Positions 34,328-41,490 of a DNA stretch of 64,000 nt are shown here, in pieces. How positions within the stretch are numbered: the stretch's first letter is position 1; every line of letters begins with the position of its first letter. The notes below the pieces were generated by a model. The model was not told where the DNA came from, made no database searches, and was given only the letters and a program-made list of their open reading frames with translations. The DNA comes from Empedobacter sp036647415 (GTDB lineage: Bacteria > Bacteroidota > Bacteroidia > Flavobacteriales > Weeksellaceae): positions 1-64,000 of the forward strand of contig NZ_JAVXKG010000017.1 in NCBI RefSeq assembly GCF_036647415.1, read 5' to 3'. Made by a program: the position numbers and the translations under genes.

Positions 34328-36031
34328 TTATAGTTTCGGAATAGCATCTATCAATTCTTTTGTATACGTTGTTGTGGGATGTGCATAAACTTTATCCGCA
34401 TCATCTAATTCTTTCATTTCGCCATGTTGCATCACTAATAATTGATCACTCATATATTTTACAACAGCCAAATCATGCGAGATGAATATATAGGTAAACC
34501 CAAACTCTGATTTAAGATCATTTAACAAGTTTAAAACTTGTGCTTGTACCGAAACATCTAATGCCGAAACAGATTCGTCACAGATTATGAATTGAGGATT
34601 CAGTGCTAATGCACGTGCAATTCCGATACGTTGACGTTGCCCTCCTGAAAATTCATGTGGATATTTGTCTAAATCTTGAACTGTTAATCCTACTTTTTCT
34701 AATAGTGTTGCAGCAGTTTCTATTCGTTCAGTTTTATTTTTTCCAATTTTATGCACTTGCATAGGTTCGGTGATAATTTGTAAAACTGTTTGACGAGGAT
34801 TTAAACTTGAATATGGATCCTGAAAAATAATTTGAATATCACGTCTTAATTTTCTGATTTCTTCTTTTTTCAGTTTTGTAATATCTATTCCTTTATAATA
34901 TATTTCACCAGCTGTTGGTTTTTCTAACAACAAAACTGTTCTACTTAACGTTGTTTTTCCCGAACCAGATTCTCCAACCAAACCCATTGTTTCGCCAGGA
35001 TATACTTTAAACGAAATATCATCTACAGCTTTTACACTCGGATTTTTTGCATTTCCGAATAAAGTTGAAGGATAAAAATATTTTTTTAGATTCTTAACTT
35101 CTAAGATTGGTGGATTTGCATAAATTTTTTCATGAAATTCATTTCGTTCTTCTTCTGTATAAATTTCAGTTTTGAAATCTTGATTCTCCAGAAAATCTTT
35201 CACAGTTGGCAAACGTTTCGCACGTTCGTCTAATCTTGGTCGACAAGCAATCAAACCTTTTGTGTAGTTTTCTTTTGGATGATTGAAAATTGTTTCCACT
35301 TTTCCTTGTTCTACTACATTTCCACGAAACATGACCAAAACTTCTTCGCAAACATTTGCAATTACACCCAAATCATGCGAAATAAACAACATACTCATAT
35401 TGTGTTTTTCTTGTAATTCTTTCAGTAAATCCAACGTTGCTTTTTGTACGGTTACATCCAAAGCTGTTGTAGGCTCATCTGCAATCAATAATTTTGGTTC
35501 GCAAGAAATCGCCATCGCAATCATAACACGTTGCTTTTGTCCGCCCGATAATTCGTGTGGATAAGCTTTATAAATACGTTCTGGATTTGGTAATTTTACT
35601 TGTTCGAAAAGATGAATAACTTTTATTTTAGCTTCACTTTTTGATAAATTTTGATGTAAACGAATCGCTTCTTCAACTTGTTCGCCACAACGCAAACTTG
35701 GATTAAGAGAAGTCATCGGTTCTTGAAAAATCATTCCAATTTCATTTCCTCTAATTTTTTCTAATTCTTTTGGCGAAAGTTTTAATAAATCAATCATTTC
35801 ATCATTCTGGCGAAAAAGAATTTCACTTTTTGGATCAATTGTCGCATTTGGAGACAATAAACTCATAATAGCCAAAGAAGTTAACGATTTTCCCGAGCCA
35901 GATTCTCCTACAATTCCTAATGTATCACCTTGATGAACCTTGAAATTGATGTTATTTAAAACCTGTTTATCTCCGAAAGAAATCGAAAGATTTTTTACTT
36001 CAATGATATATTCTAACGCTTGCTTTTGCAT
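34328..36031 (-). CDS. Peptide-type ABC transporter, double ATPase (DppDF/YejF-like)
   Basis: A 567-residue fusion of two ABC ATPases of the oligopeptide/nickel family. Domain 1 (about 5-265) has GESGSGKSLTSLAI and LSGGQKQRVMIAMAI. Domain 2 (about 305-560) has GESGSGKTTLSRTVL and FSGGQRQRIGIARAL, with CDESVSALDVSVQAQ. Each is followed by an oligopeptide-transporter C-terminal region. It corresponds to E. coli YejF or to fused DppD-DppF. No permease or binding-protein gene is nearby, so its membrane partners must be encoded elsewhere. It is monocistronic. Confidence 0.93.
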   Translation of the reverse strand: MQKQALEYIIEVKNLSISFGDKQVLNNINFKVHQGDTLGIVGESGSGKSLTSLAIMSLLSPNATIDPKSEILFRQNDEMIDLLKLSPKELEKIRGNEIGMIFQEPMTSLNPSLRCGEQVEEAIRLHQNLSKSEAKIKVIHLFEQVKLPNPERIYKAYPHELSGGQKQRVMIAMAISCEPKLLIADEPTTALDVTVQKATLDLLKELQEKHNMSMLFISHDLGVIANVCEEVLVMFRGNVVEQGKVETIFNHPKENYTKGLIACRPRLDERAKRLPTVKDFLENQDFKTEIYTEEERNEFHEKIYANPPILEVKNLKKYFYPSTLFGNAKNPSVKAVDDISFKVYPGETMGLVGESGSGKTTLSRTVLLLEKPTAGEIYYKGIDITKLKKEEIRKLRRDIQIIFQDPYSSLNPRQTVLQIITEPMQVHKIGKNKTERIETAATLLEKVGLTVQDLDKYPHEFSGGQRQRIGIARALALNPQFIICDESVSALDVSVQAQVLNLLNDLKSEFGFTYIFISHDLAVVKYMSDQLLVMQHGEMKELDDADKVYAHPTTTYTKELIDAIPKL

Positions 36032-36236
36032 GAAATTGAATGCTTTGAAATGAAGTGGAAATTTAGTGATTTTTTAGGCATTTTTCCGAATCATTAAATT
36101 CTCAAATTTTGTATTTAATTATTTCATAAATTTGTTACGAATCAAAACGTTGTAATTTTTAATTTTTTTATTAATTTAGATGAAATGATTCTCTGGCTTT
36201 CAAAAACTTAAACATGCCAGATTTTAAATTCGAAGA

Positions 36237-37658
36237 ATGGATACATACTCCCAGATTTCGACATTGTTTTTAGTTGCTAATCACAATGTCACCGATGAAA
36301 TTTCTATAGCAAAACTTTTGCTAACAATTTTTCTTGTCTTATTAAATGGTTTTTTCGTTGCAGCAGAATTTGCAATTGTAAAAGTGCGTTCGTCGCAAAT
36401 TGAAGTTAATCAAGACATTAATGAAAGTACATCTAACGTTGCAAAACTTATCGTAAGTCATTTAGATTCTTACCTTGCAGCAACACAATTAGGTATAACA
36501 CTTGCCTCTTTAGGTTTGGGTTGGGTTGGAGAAAGCTCTCTTTCGCCAGTTATTATAAAATTATTTGAAATTTTTGGTTTAACATCGCCATCTTGGACGG
36601 TAATTGCTCATAATGCTGCTTTTCCTATTGCATTCGTTATTATTACAGTTTTACACATTGTATTTGGAGAATTAGCACCAAAATCTATTGCAATTCAATA
36701 TCCTACAAAAACTACATTTAGTGTAGCTTGGCCACTTCGCGCATTTTATTTTGTTTTCAAACCGTTGATTATGTTGATGAATGGTTTAGCAAATGTTATT
36801 TTACGTGCTTTTGGTATTCATCCAATTCATGGTGGAGAAATTCACTCAGAAGAAGAATTGAAAATGATTATCACAGAAAGTACTGAAGGTGGAGCAATAG
36901 AGGAGTCTGAACGTAATTTAATTCAAAATGTATTTGAGTTTGATGATCGTCGTGTGATGAATATTCAAACTTTGCGTAAAAATGTATCAGCAATCAACAT
37001 CAACACGCCTGTAAAAGAGGCGTTAGATTTTGCTATAAATGAAGGTTATTCGCGCTATCCAGTTTACGAAGATGAATTTGATAATATAAAAGGTGTTATT
37101 TACGCGAAGGATTTAATCAAACAATTACTTCAAAATCCAAATCAAACAGATATTTCTGGTTTGTTGCGTGAGCCAATTTTTATTTCAGAAAACGCGTTGA
37201 TTAAAAATGTAATGAAACAATTTCAGAAAAAACACATGCAATTTGCAATTGTAACGAATGAAGTTGGTGAGGTTGCAGGAATTGTATCGATGGAAGATAT
37301 TTTGGAGGAATTGGTTGGAGAAATTCAAGATGAATATGATAATGAAGATCCGATAGTTTCTCGTGTTTCAGAAGGTGTTTATAATGTAAATGCACACAAT
37401 GTAATAAGTGATATTAATCGTTTAATTCCATTTAGATTTGAAGAAAGCGAACTTTATGATACTTTGGCTGGATTGATTTCTGAAAGTTATCCTGATCGTG
37501 AATTAGTTGAAGGTGATTTGATTGATTTAGAAGAATACACAGGGACAATTATCAAAATGTACCGCAATTCTGTGGAACAAGTACAATTAAAAGTAAAAGA
37601 AGAATTTATTGAAAATTATAAAGATGAGCCAGATTCTGCCTCTGATGATGAAAATTAA
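36237..37658 (+). CDS. CNNM/CorC-type transporter (hemolysin family, DUF21-CBS-CorC_HlyC)
   Basis: A 473-residue membrane protein. The DUF21/CNNM domain (about 25-200) holds three to four helices, with GFFVAAEFAIVKVRSSQIE and FGELAPKSIAIQ motifs. A CBS pair follows (about 225-345; MNIQTLRKNVSAI, then EVAGIVSMEDILEELVGEI). The acidic CorC_HlyC domain lies at about 355-450. CNNM/CorC proteins are linked to Mg2+ (Na+/Mg2+) efflux; the old name hemolysin is historical. It is monocistronic, and its 3' end faces the exonuclease gene across a very long hairpin. Confidence 0.92.
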   Translation: MDTYSQISTLFLVANHNVTDEISIAKLLLTIFLVLLNGFFVAAEFAIVKVRSSQIEVNQDINESTSNVAKLIVSHLDSYLAATQLGITLASLGLGWVGESSLSPVIIKLFEIFGLTSPSWTVIAHNAAFPIAFVIITVLHIVFGELAPKSIAIQYPTKTTFSVAWPLRAFYFVFKPLIMLMNGLANVILRAFGIHPIHGGEIHSEEELKMIITESTEGGAIEESERNLIQNVFEFDDRRVMNIQTLRKNVSAININTPVKEALDFAINEGYSRYPVYEDEFDNIKGVIYAKDLIKQLLQNPNQTDISGLLREPIFISENALIKNVMKQFQKKHMQFAIVTNEVGEVAGIVSMEDILEELVGEIQDEYDNEDPIVSRVSEGVYNVNAHNVISDINRLIPFRFEESELYDTLAGLISESYPDRELVEGDLIDLEEYTGTIIKMYRNSVEQVQLKVKEEFIENYKDEPDSASDDEN

Positions 37659-37674
37659 TTTTTCTACACTATAT

Positions 37675-37713
37675 AAACAACAAAATCCGCTTTATAAGCG
37701 GATTTTGTTGTTT
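37675..37713. terminator. Bidirectional terminator with 18-bp perfect stem
   Basis: Positions 37675-37692 pair perfectly with 37696-37713, loop TAT. A and T stretches lie on both sides; it serves the converging CNNM and exonuclease genes and reaches into the exonuclease stop codon. Confidence 0.9.
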
Positions 37714-38419
37714 ATAAATCTTCTTTTCGCTGTAAAGATCCGTCGTAGCGCATTTTTCTGAAAACATTAATCAGCGTTATAACATCCTTTTCGCAATAAT
37801 CTTTTATACGTTCTATATTATTTTCGTCATAATAAACACGTGCAACTTGAGAGCCGTCAATATCATCTTTTGGCGTTGGAATTTCGAAAATATTAGCCAA
37901 TAAATCAAGTGAAGTATAATTTTTATAGTCACCAAATTTCCATAATTCCATTGTATCTAAATGTTGAATTTCCCACGGTTTTTTACCAAATAATTGTAAA
38001 ATTGTCGGAATTTCTATTTGATTAATTAACATTCGACGAGCGATATAAGGAAAATCAAATTCTTTTCCGTTGTGCGCACATAAAATATGATCTGGTTTAA
38101 AAAAGTTTTCAACTAACATAGAATTAAAATCTTCTAATAATTTCTTTTCATCATGACCATAAAAACTTTTGATATGAATAAAAGAATCTTTGACAATAAT
38201 TCCGACAGAAATACAAACTATTTTTCCAAATTCTGCCATAATACCAGCACGTTCGTGGTAAAATTCCTCTGGAGAAACTTCATTATTATTGCGTTGAAAA
38301 GCCGTTTTTTTTTCCCAAAGAGCTTGTGTTCTTTCGGATAAAAGATTCCAATCATCAGTTTGTGGAACTGTTTCTATATCTAAAAATAATATTTTACTGT
38401 AAGGAATTCGTTGGATCAT
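37712..38419 (-). CDS. 3'-5' exonuclease, PolB-exonuclease-like (DEDDy)
   Basis: A 235-residue exonuclease related to the proofreading domain of family B DNA polymerases but without the polymerase. The acidic metal ligands are visible: FLDIETVPQ near residues 12-20 (Asp, Glu), HNGKEFDFPYIARRM near 115-130 (Asp) and YCEKDVITLINVF near 208-220 (Asp). DEDDy exonucleases degrade DNA or RNA 3' ends; the precise role of this bacterial family is unknown. Its first 26 bases overlap the end of the upstream serine-hydrolase gene, so the two are cotranscribed. Confidence 0.9.
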   Translation of the reverse strand: MIQRIPYSKILFLDIETVPQTDDWNLLSERTQALWEKKTAFQRNNNEVSPEEFYHERAGIMAEFGKIVCISVGIIVKDSFIHIKSFYGHDEKKLLEDFNSMLVENFFKPDHILCAHNGKEFDFPYIARRMLINQIEIPTILQLFGKKPWEIQHLDTMELWKFGDYKNYTSLDLLANIFEIPTPKDDIDGSQVARVYYDENNIERIKDYCEKDVITLINVFRKMRYDGSLQRKEDL

Positions 38420-39599
38420 TTTCTTTTACTTTTTGATTAATACGCATCGCTTCGTCCACTAATCGATATACATCGCCGTCTGCAATTGGACGATTATTAG
38501 GCTGGTCGTTATGTGTTTTTCCAGTTCGGACAATCACTATTTTTTCTGAAGGAATTACCGTTACACGCTGTCCCAAATGCCCTAACATAGAGTAAAAAGG
38601 TGTTTTGTAATCATAATCCATCCAAACCGAATATCCATAAATTTTTGGTTCATTTGGCGCGAAAGCTTTTGCGTTTGGAAGAACCATTTTCTTGACAAAA
38701 GCAGAATCTAAAATTTGTTTTCCGTACCAATTTCCATCATTCAATAATAATTGTCCAAGTTTTCCGAAATCTCGTGCAGTTGCATTGAAACAACAATAGG
38801 TTTTCTCCATTCCTTTCGGATTATCTTTCGACCATTGTGCGTCTAATTCCATACCCATTGGTTGCCAAAATTCTTCTTGAAAATATTGTGATAATGATTT
38901 ATTTTTTAGCGCACGCTCTATTACAATTCCTAAAAGTTGTGTGTCACTTGATTGATATTTGAAATGTCCACCAGGCTGAGCAACAAATTTTCTATCTAAC
39001 ATTTGTTTTATAATATCATCGCCATAATACGCTTTTGCGGTAGGATTTAGTGGGAAATAATAATCTTCGTCCCAATCATAACCAGATGTCATTGCAGATA
39101 AATCGCCAACTGTACATTCAGCTCCAAATTTATCATTTTTAAATTCTGGTAAAAAATCTGTTATTTTTTGATCCAAACTTTTGATATATCCTTGTTCAAT
39201 CGCTTTTCCTAACATCATTGTTGTGAAAGTTTTCGCCATAGAAAAAGAATTTGTTAAATCATTTTGAGCATAACCATTAAAATAATATTCACTTAAGATT
39301 TGATTGTCTTTAATGATAATAAAACCTGCAGTTCCGAAATCGTTCATTTCTTTTTCGAATTTAGGAGATAACGGAAATTGATTATAATCTAAATGTTGCT
39401 GCCAAACGCGTGGTGCTCCAGCCATAATTATATTATTATCAAAATCTTTATAATCATCAATATTTGCAGTTTTTTCACCTTTAAGATAAGTTAGTTTTAC
39501 GCCACGAAAAATGTAATCATTTCCTGTAGCATAAAGAATTAGGATTAATACACAAATGATTATGATGAACCATTTTATTATTTTCCAAAGTATTTTCAT
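38394..39599 (-). CDS. Serine hydrolase, class C beta-lactamase family
   Basis: A 401-residue membrane-anchored or exported protein with a hydrophobic segment at residues 8-25. It resembles 6-aminohexanoate-dimer hydrolase/esterase members of the beta-lactamase fold. The nucleophile motif is NSFSMAKTFT (Ser120-x-x-Lys123), followed by the MTSGYDWDEDYYFP block containing the second-motif Tyr. It is probably a periplasmic peptidase, esterase or amidase; its sequence does not suggest a true beta-lactamase. It is the first gene of a two-gene unit with the exonuclease. Confidence 0.87.
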   Translation of the reverse strand: MKILWKIIKWFIIIICVLILILYATGNDYIFRGVKLTYLKGEKTANIDDYKDFDNNIIMAGAPRVWQQHLDYNQFPLSPKFEKEMNDFGTAGFIIIKDNQILSEYYFNGYAQNDLTNSFSMAKTFTTMMLGKAIEQGYIKSLDQKITDFLPEFKNDKFGAECTVGDLSAMTSGYDWDEDYYFPLNPTAKAYYGDDIIKQMLDRKFVAQPGGHFKYQSSDTQLLGIVIERALKNKSLSQYFQEEFWQPMGMELDAQWSKDNPKGMEKTYCCFNATARDFGKLGQLLLNDGNWYGKQILDSAFVKKMVLPNAKAFAPNEPKIYGYSVWMDYDYKTPFYSMLGHLGQRVTVIPSEKIVIVRTGKTHNDQPNNRPIADGDVYRLVDEAMRINQKVKENDPTNSLQ

Positions 39600-39734
39600 T
39601 TCAAAAATTTAGAATCTTTTACTAAAATAAGCTTTTACTATTAAATAATGTTAAAATTCTATCACTTCGGAATTATTATTGTTGAGTTATTGATTATCTT
39701 TATGCAAGAAATAAATCTAAAAAAATAAAATATT

Positions 39735-40337
39735 ATGGCTTTTGAATTAGCAAAATTACCTTACGCATTTGATGCTTTAGAACCACACATTGACGCTAAA
39801 ACAATGGAGATTCACCACGATAAACATCATGCTGCATATACAAATAACTTGAATGCTGCGATAGAAGGAACAGATTTAGCAAACGCTACAATCGAAGAAA
39901 TTCTAGCAAAAGGAACTGATAAACCAGCGGTTCGTAACAATGGTGGTGGTTTTTACAATCATAACTTATTCTGGGAAATTTTAACTCCAGGAGGAGCAAA
40001 TCAACCAACTGCAGAAGTTGCTGAAGCAATAAATGCTGCTTATGGTTCTTTTGAAGCTTTCAAAGATGAGTTTTCTAAAGCTGCTGCAACACGTTTTGGT
40101 TCTGGATGGGCTTGGTTAATCGTAAAAGATGGAAAAGTTGTGGTAACATCAACTCCAAATCAAGATTCTACATTGATGCCAGTTGCTGATGTACAAGGAT
40201 TTCCAGTTTTAGGATTAGATGTTTGGGAACATGCCTACTACTTAAACTACCAAAACCGTCGTCCTGATTATATTGAGGCTTTCTTCAGTGTAATTAACTG
40301 GGATAAAGTTGCAGAAAGATTTGCATCTGCAAAATAA
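39735..40337 (+). CDS. sodA: Superoxide dismutase, Mn-type signature
   Basis: Converts superoxide to oxygen and peroxide. The 200 residues carry the Fe/Mn SOD metal ligands: His in MEIHHDKHHAAYTN (about 26), His in NHNLFWE (about 75), and Asp/His in DVWEHAYY (about 158-162). The residues that discriminate the metals look Mn-like: Gly before FYNHN (GGGFYNHN) and Gln in the NQDSTLM segment. Bacteroidota enzymes can be cambialistic, so metal use in the cell is not certain. A hairpin terminator follows at 40364-40391. Confidence 0.95.
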   Translation: MAFELAKLPYAFDALEPHIDAKTMEIHHDKHHAAYTNNLNAAIEGTDLANATIEEILAKGTDKPAVRNNGGGFYNHNLFWEILTPGGANQPTAEVAEAINAAYGSFEAFKDEFSKAAATRFGSGWAWLIVKDGKVVVTSTPNQDSTLMPVADVQGFPVLGLDVWEHAYYLNYQNRRPDYIEAFFSVINWDKVAERFASAK

Positions 40338-40363
40338 TTAAGGTTAAAAAAATTAAACAATAC

Positions 40364-40391
40364 AAGACTTGTGTAGAAATACGCAAGTCTT
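40364..40391 (+). terminator. Terminator of sodA
   Basis: AAGACTTGTGTA (40364-40375) pairs with TACGCAAGTCTT (40380-40391) with one G-U pair, loop GAAA, followed by T residues. Confidence 0.85.
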
Positions 40392-40406
40392 TTTTATATT
40401 TGGACT

Positions 40407-40763
40407 ATGGGAATTATTATTTTAGAAAATATAAAAATCTATTCAAATCACGGATGTTTAGACGAAGAAGCACGTATTGGATCTGATTATTTGGTTGATT
40501 TGGAAGCGCATGCAGATTTTATAAAAGCAAGCGAATCGGATGAATTGGTAGATGCGTTGGATTATGTTTCGTTAAATAAAATTGTGAAAGAAGAGGTTGG
40601 AATTCGCTCAAAATTATTAGAACATGTTTGTAAACGTGTCTTAGATCGTATAGGACAGGAACTTACAAATGTTACGTATGCAAAAGTAAAATTATCTAAG
40701 TTGAATCCTCCTATTGGTGGACATGTAGAAAAAGTAAGTGTAATTTTAGAAAAAACGTTTTAA
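40407..40763 (+). CDS. folB: Dihydroneopterin aldolase
   Basis: Cleaves 7,8-dihydroneopterin to 6-hydroxymethyl-dihydropterin and glycolaldehyde in folate synthesis. The 118 residues show family motifs: IIILENIKIYSNHGCLDEEARIG at the start (with the conserved His/Gly and Glu), DALDYVSLNKIVKEEV near 50-65, LLEHVCKRVLDRI near 73-85 with the Glu, and the C-terminal KLNPPIGGHVEKVSVI. The ATG at 40407 is close to the sodA terminator, and its own promoter is not obvious. Confidence 0.94.
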   Translation: MGIIILENIKIYSNHGCLDEEARIGSDYLVDLEAHADFIKASESDELVDALDYVSLNKIVKEEVGIRSKLLEHVCKRVLDRIGQELTNVTYAKVKLSKLNPPIGGHVEKVSVILEKTF

Positions 40764-40787
40764 ACTTTTTTTTTCTGAAAATATCCT

Positions 40788-40795
40788 TATATTTG
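40788..40795 (+). promoter_or_regulatory. -7 promoter element TATATTTG of tRNA-Cys
   Basis: An exact TAnnTTTG match 21 bases before the tRNA; the -33 region is a T run without TTTG. Confidence 0.6.
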
Positions 40796-40815
40796 CAATC
40801 CAAAAGAACGGGAAT

Positions 40816-40886
40816 GGTTCCTTGACCGAGCGGTTAGGTAGCGGTCTGCAAAACCGTCCACAGCGGTTCGAATCCGCTAGGAACCT
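40816..40886 (+). tRNA. tRNA-Cys (GCA)
   Basis: A 71-base cloverleaf with acceptor GGTTCCT/AGGAACC, anticodon loop CTGCAAA giving GCA, T-arm GCGGTTCGAATCCGC and discriminator T (U73, typical of tRNA-Cys). CCA is not encoded. It marks the left edge of the accessory region. Confidence 0.96.
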
Positions 40887-40891
40887 CAATT

Positions 40892-40930
40892 AAAAAGTTA
40901 ATTGTCTTGTATTTAGATAGTTAACTTTTT
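40892..40930 (+). terminator. Possible terminator behind tRNA-Cys
   Basis: AAAAAGTTAA (40892-40901) and TTAACTTTTT (40921-40930) with a 19-base loop, followed by TT. The stem is AU-rich, so it is weak. Confidence 0.5.
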
Positions 40931-41490
40931 TTGTTTTTCAATAGTCCGACATTAGTCCGATTTCTACTCTAATACTTAAATTCTCCTACTAATATAAACC
41001 ATATTTATTTAATTTCATACACCCCCTTCCTCCGTATCCTCTTAAATCTCCTCCCTCTTTCCATTCATAATTTCTATATAGTAAGTAGCTTCAAAAAATT
41101 TTTATATTTTTTTATATTTTATAATTAAACAAGAATAATCAATCAGAAACAAGTTGGTTGCATTTTTTTTATTGGAATTTTAGTGCATTTACATTTATTA
41201 CGGAGCTTGTTAATAATCTTAAATCTCTATTTTGCTAGTTTATTTTCATAAAATGTACATTATAAATAGGTGCAAGAATTTAAAATATCATTTATAACTT
41301 AATCAAAAAAAATAGAATTGTCTAAAAACTTTACCACAATTACGGAAAACCATAATTAATATTGAATAATATTTTGTTTTTTTGATCTCCAATAATTTTT
41401 AAATATTGTAATGATTAATATATAGTTGTTTAAATGCATTTTATATATTTACAATAATTAAAACAACCAAATTATAAAAACAACTTTTAC
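40931..41490. other. 560-base gene-free region before the SrfB-type operon
   Basis: No coding frame or RNA gene is visible. It holds a short direct repeat TAGTCCGA (40942-40949 and 40953-40960). A pyrimidine-rich block lies at about 41021-41065, with repeated CCTCC and runs of C that are unusual in this AT-rich genome. Very AT-rich DNA then leads into the 41491 start. A TATATTTA near 41445 is one base off the -7 consensus and is the best promoter candidate. I see no integrase remnant and no copy of the tRNA-Cys 3' end. Confidence 0.5.

Noticed and set aside
40395..40402. TATATTTG as a promoter of folB
   Set aside because: It matches TAnnTTTG but ends only four bases before the folB ATG, so transcription would start at or after the start codon.
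40942..40960. TAGTCCGA direct repeat as an operator or attachment core
   Set aside because: Only two 8-base copies with no further palindromic or spaced structure; too little to assign a function.
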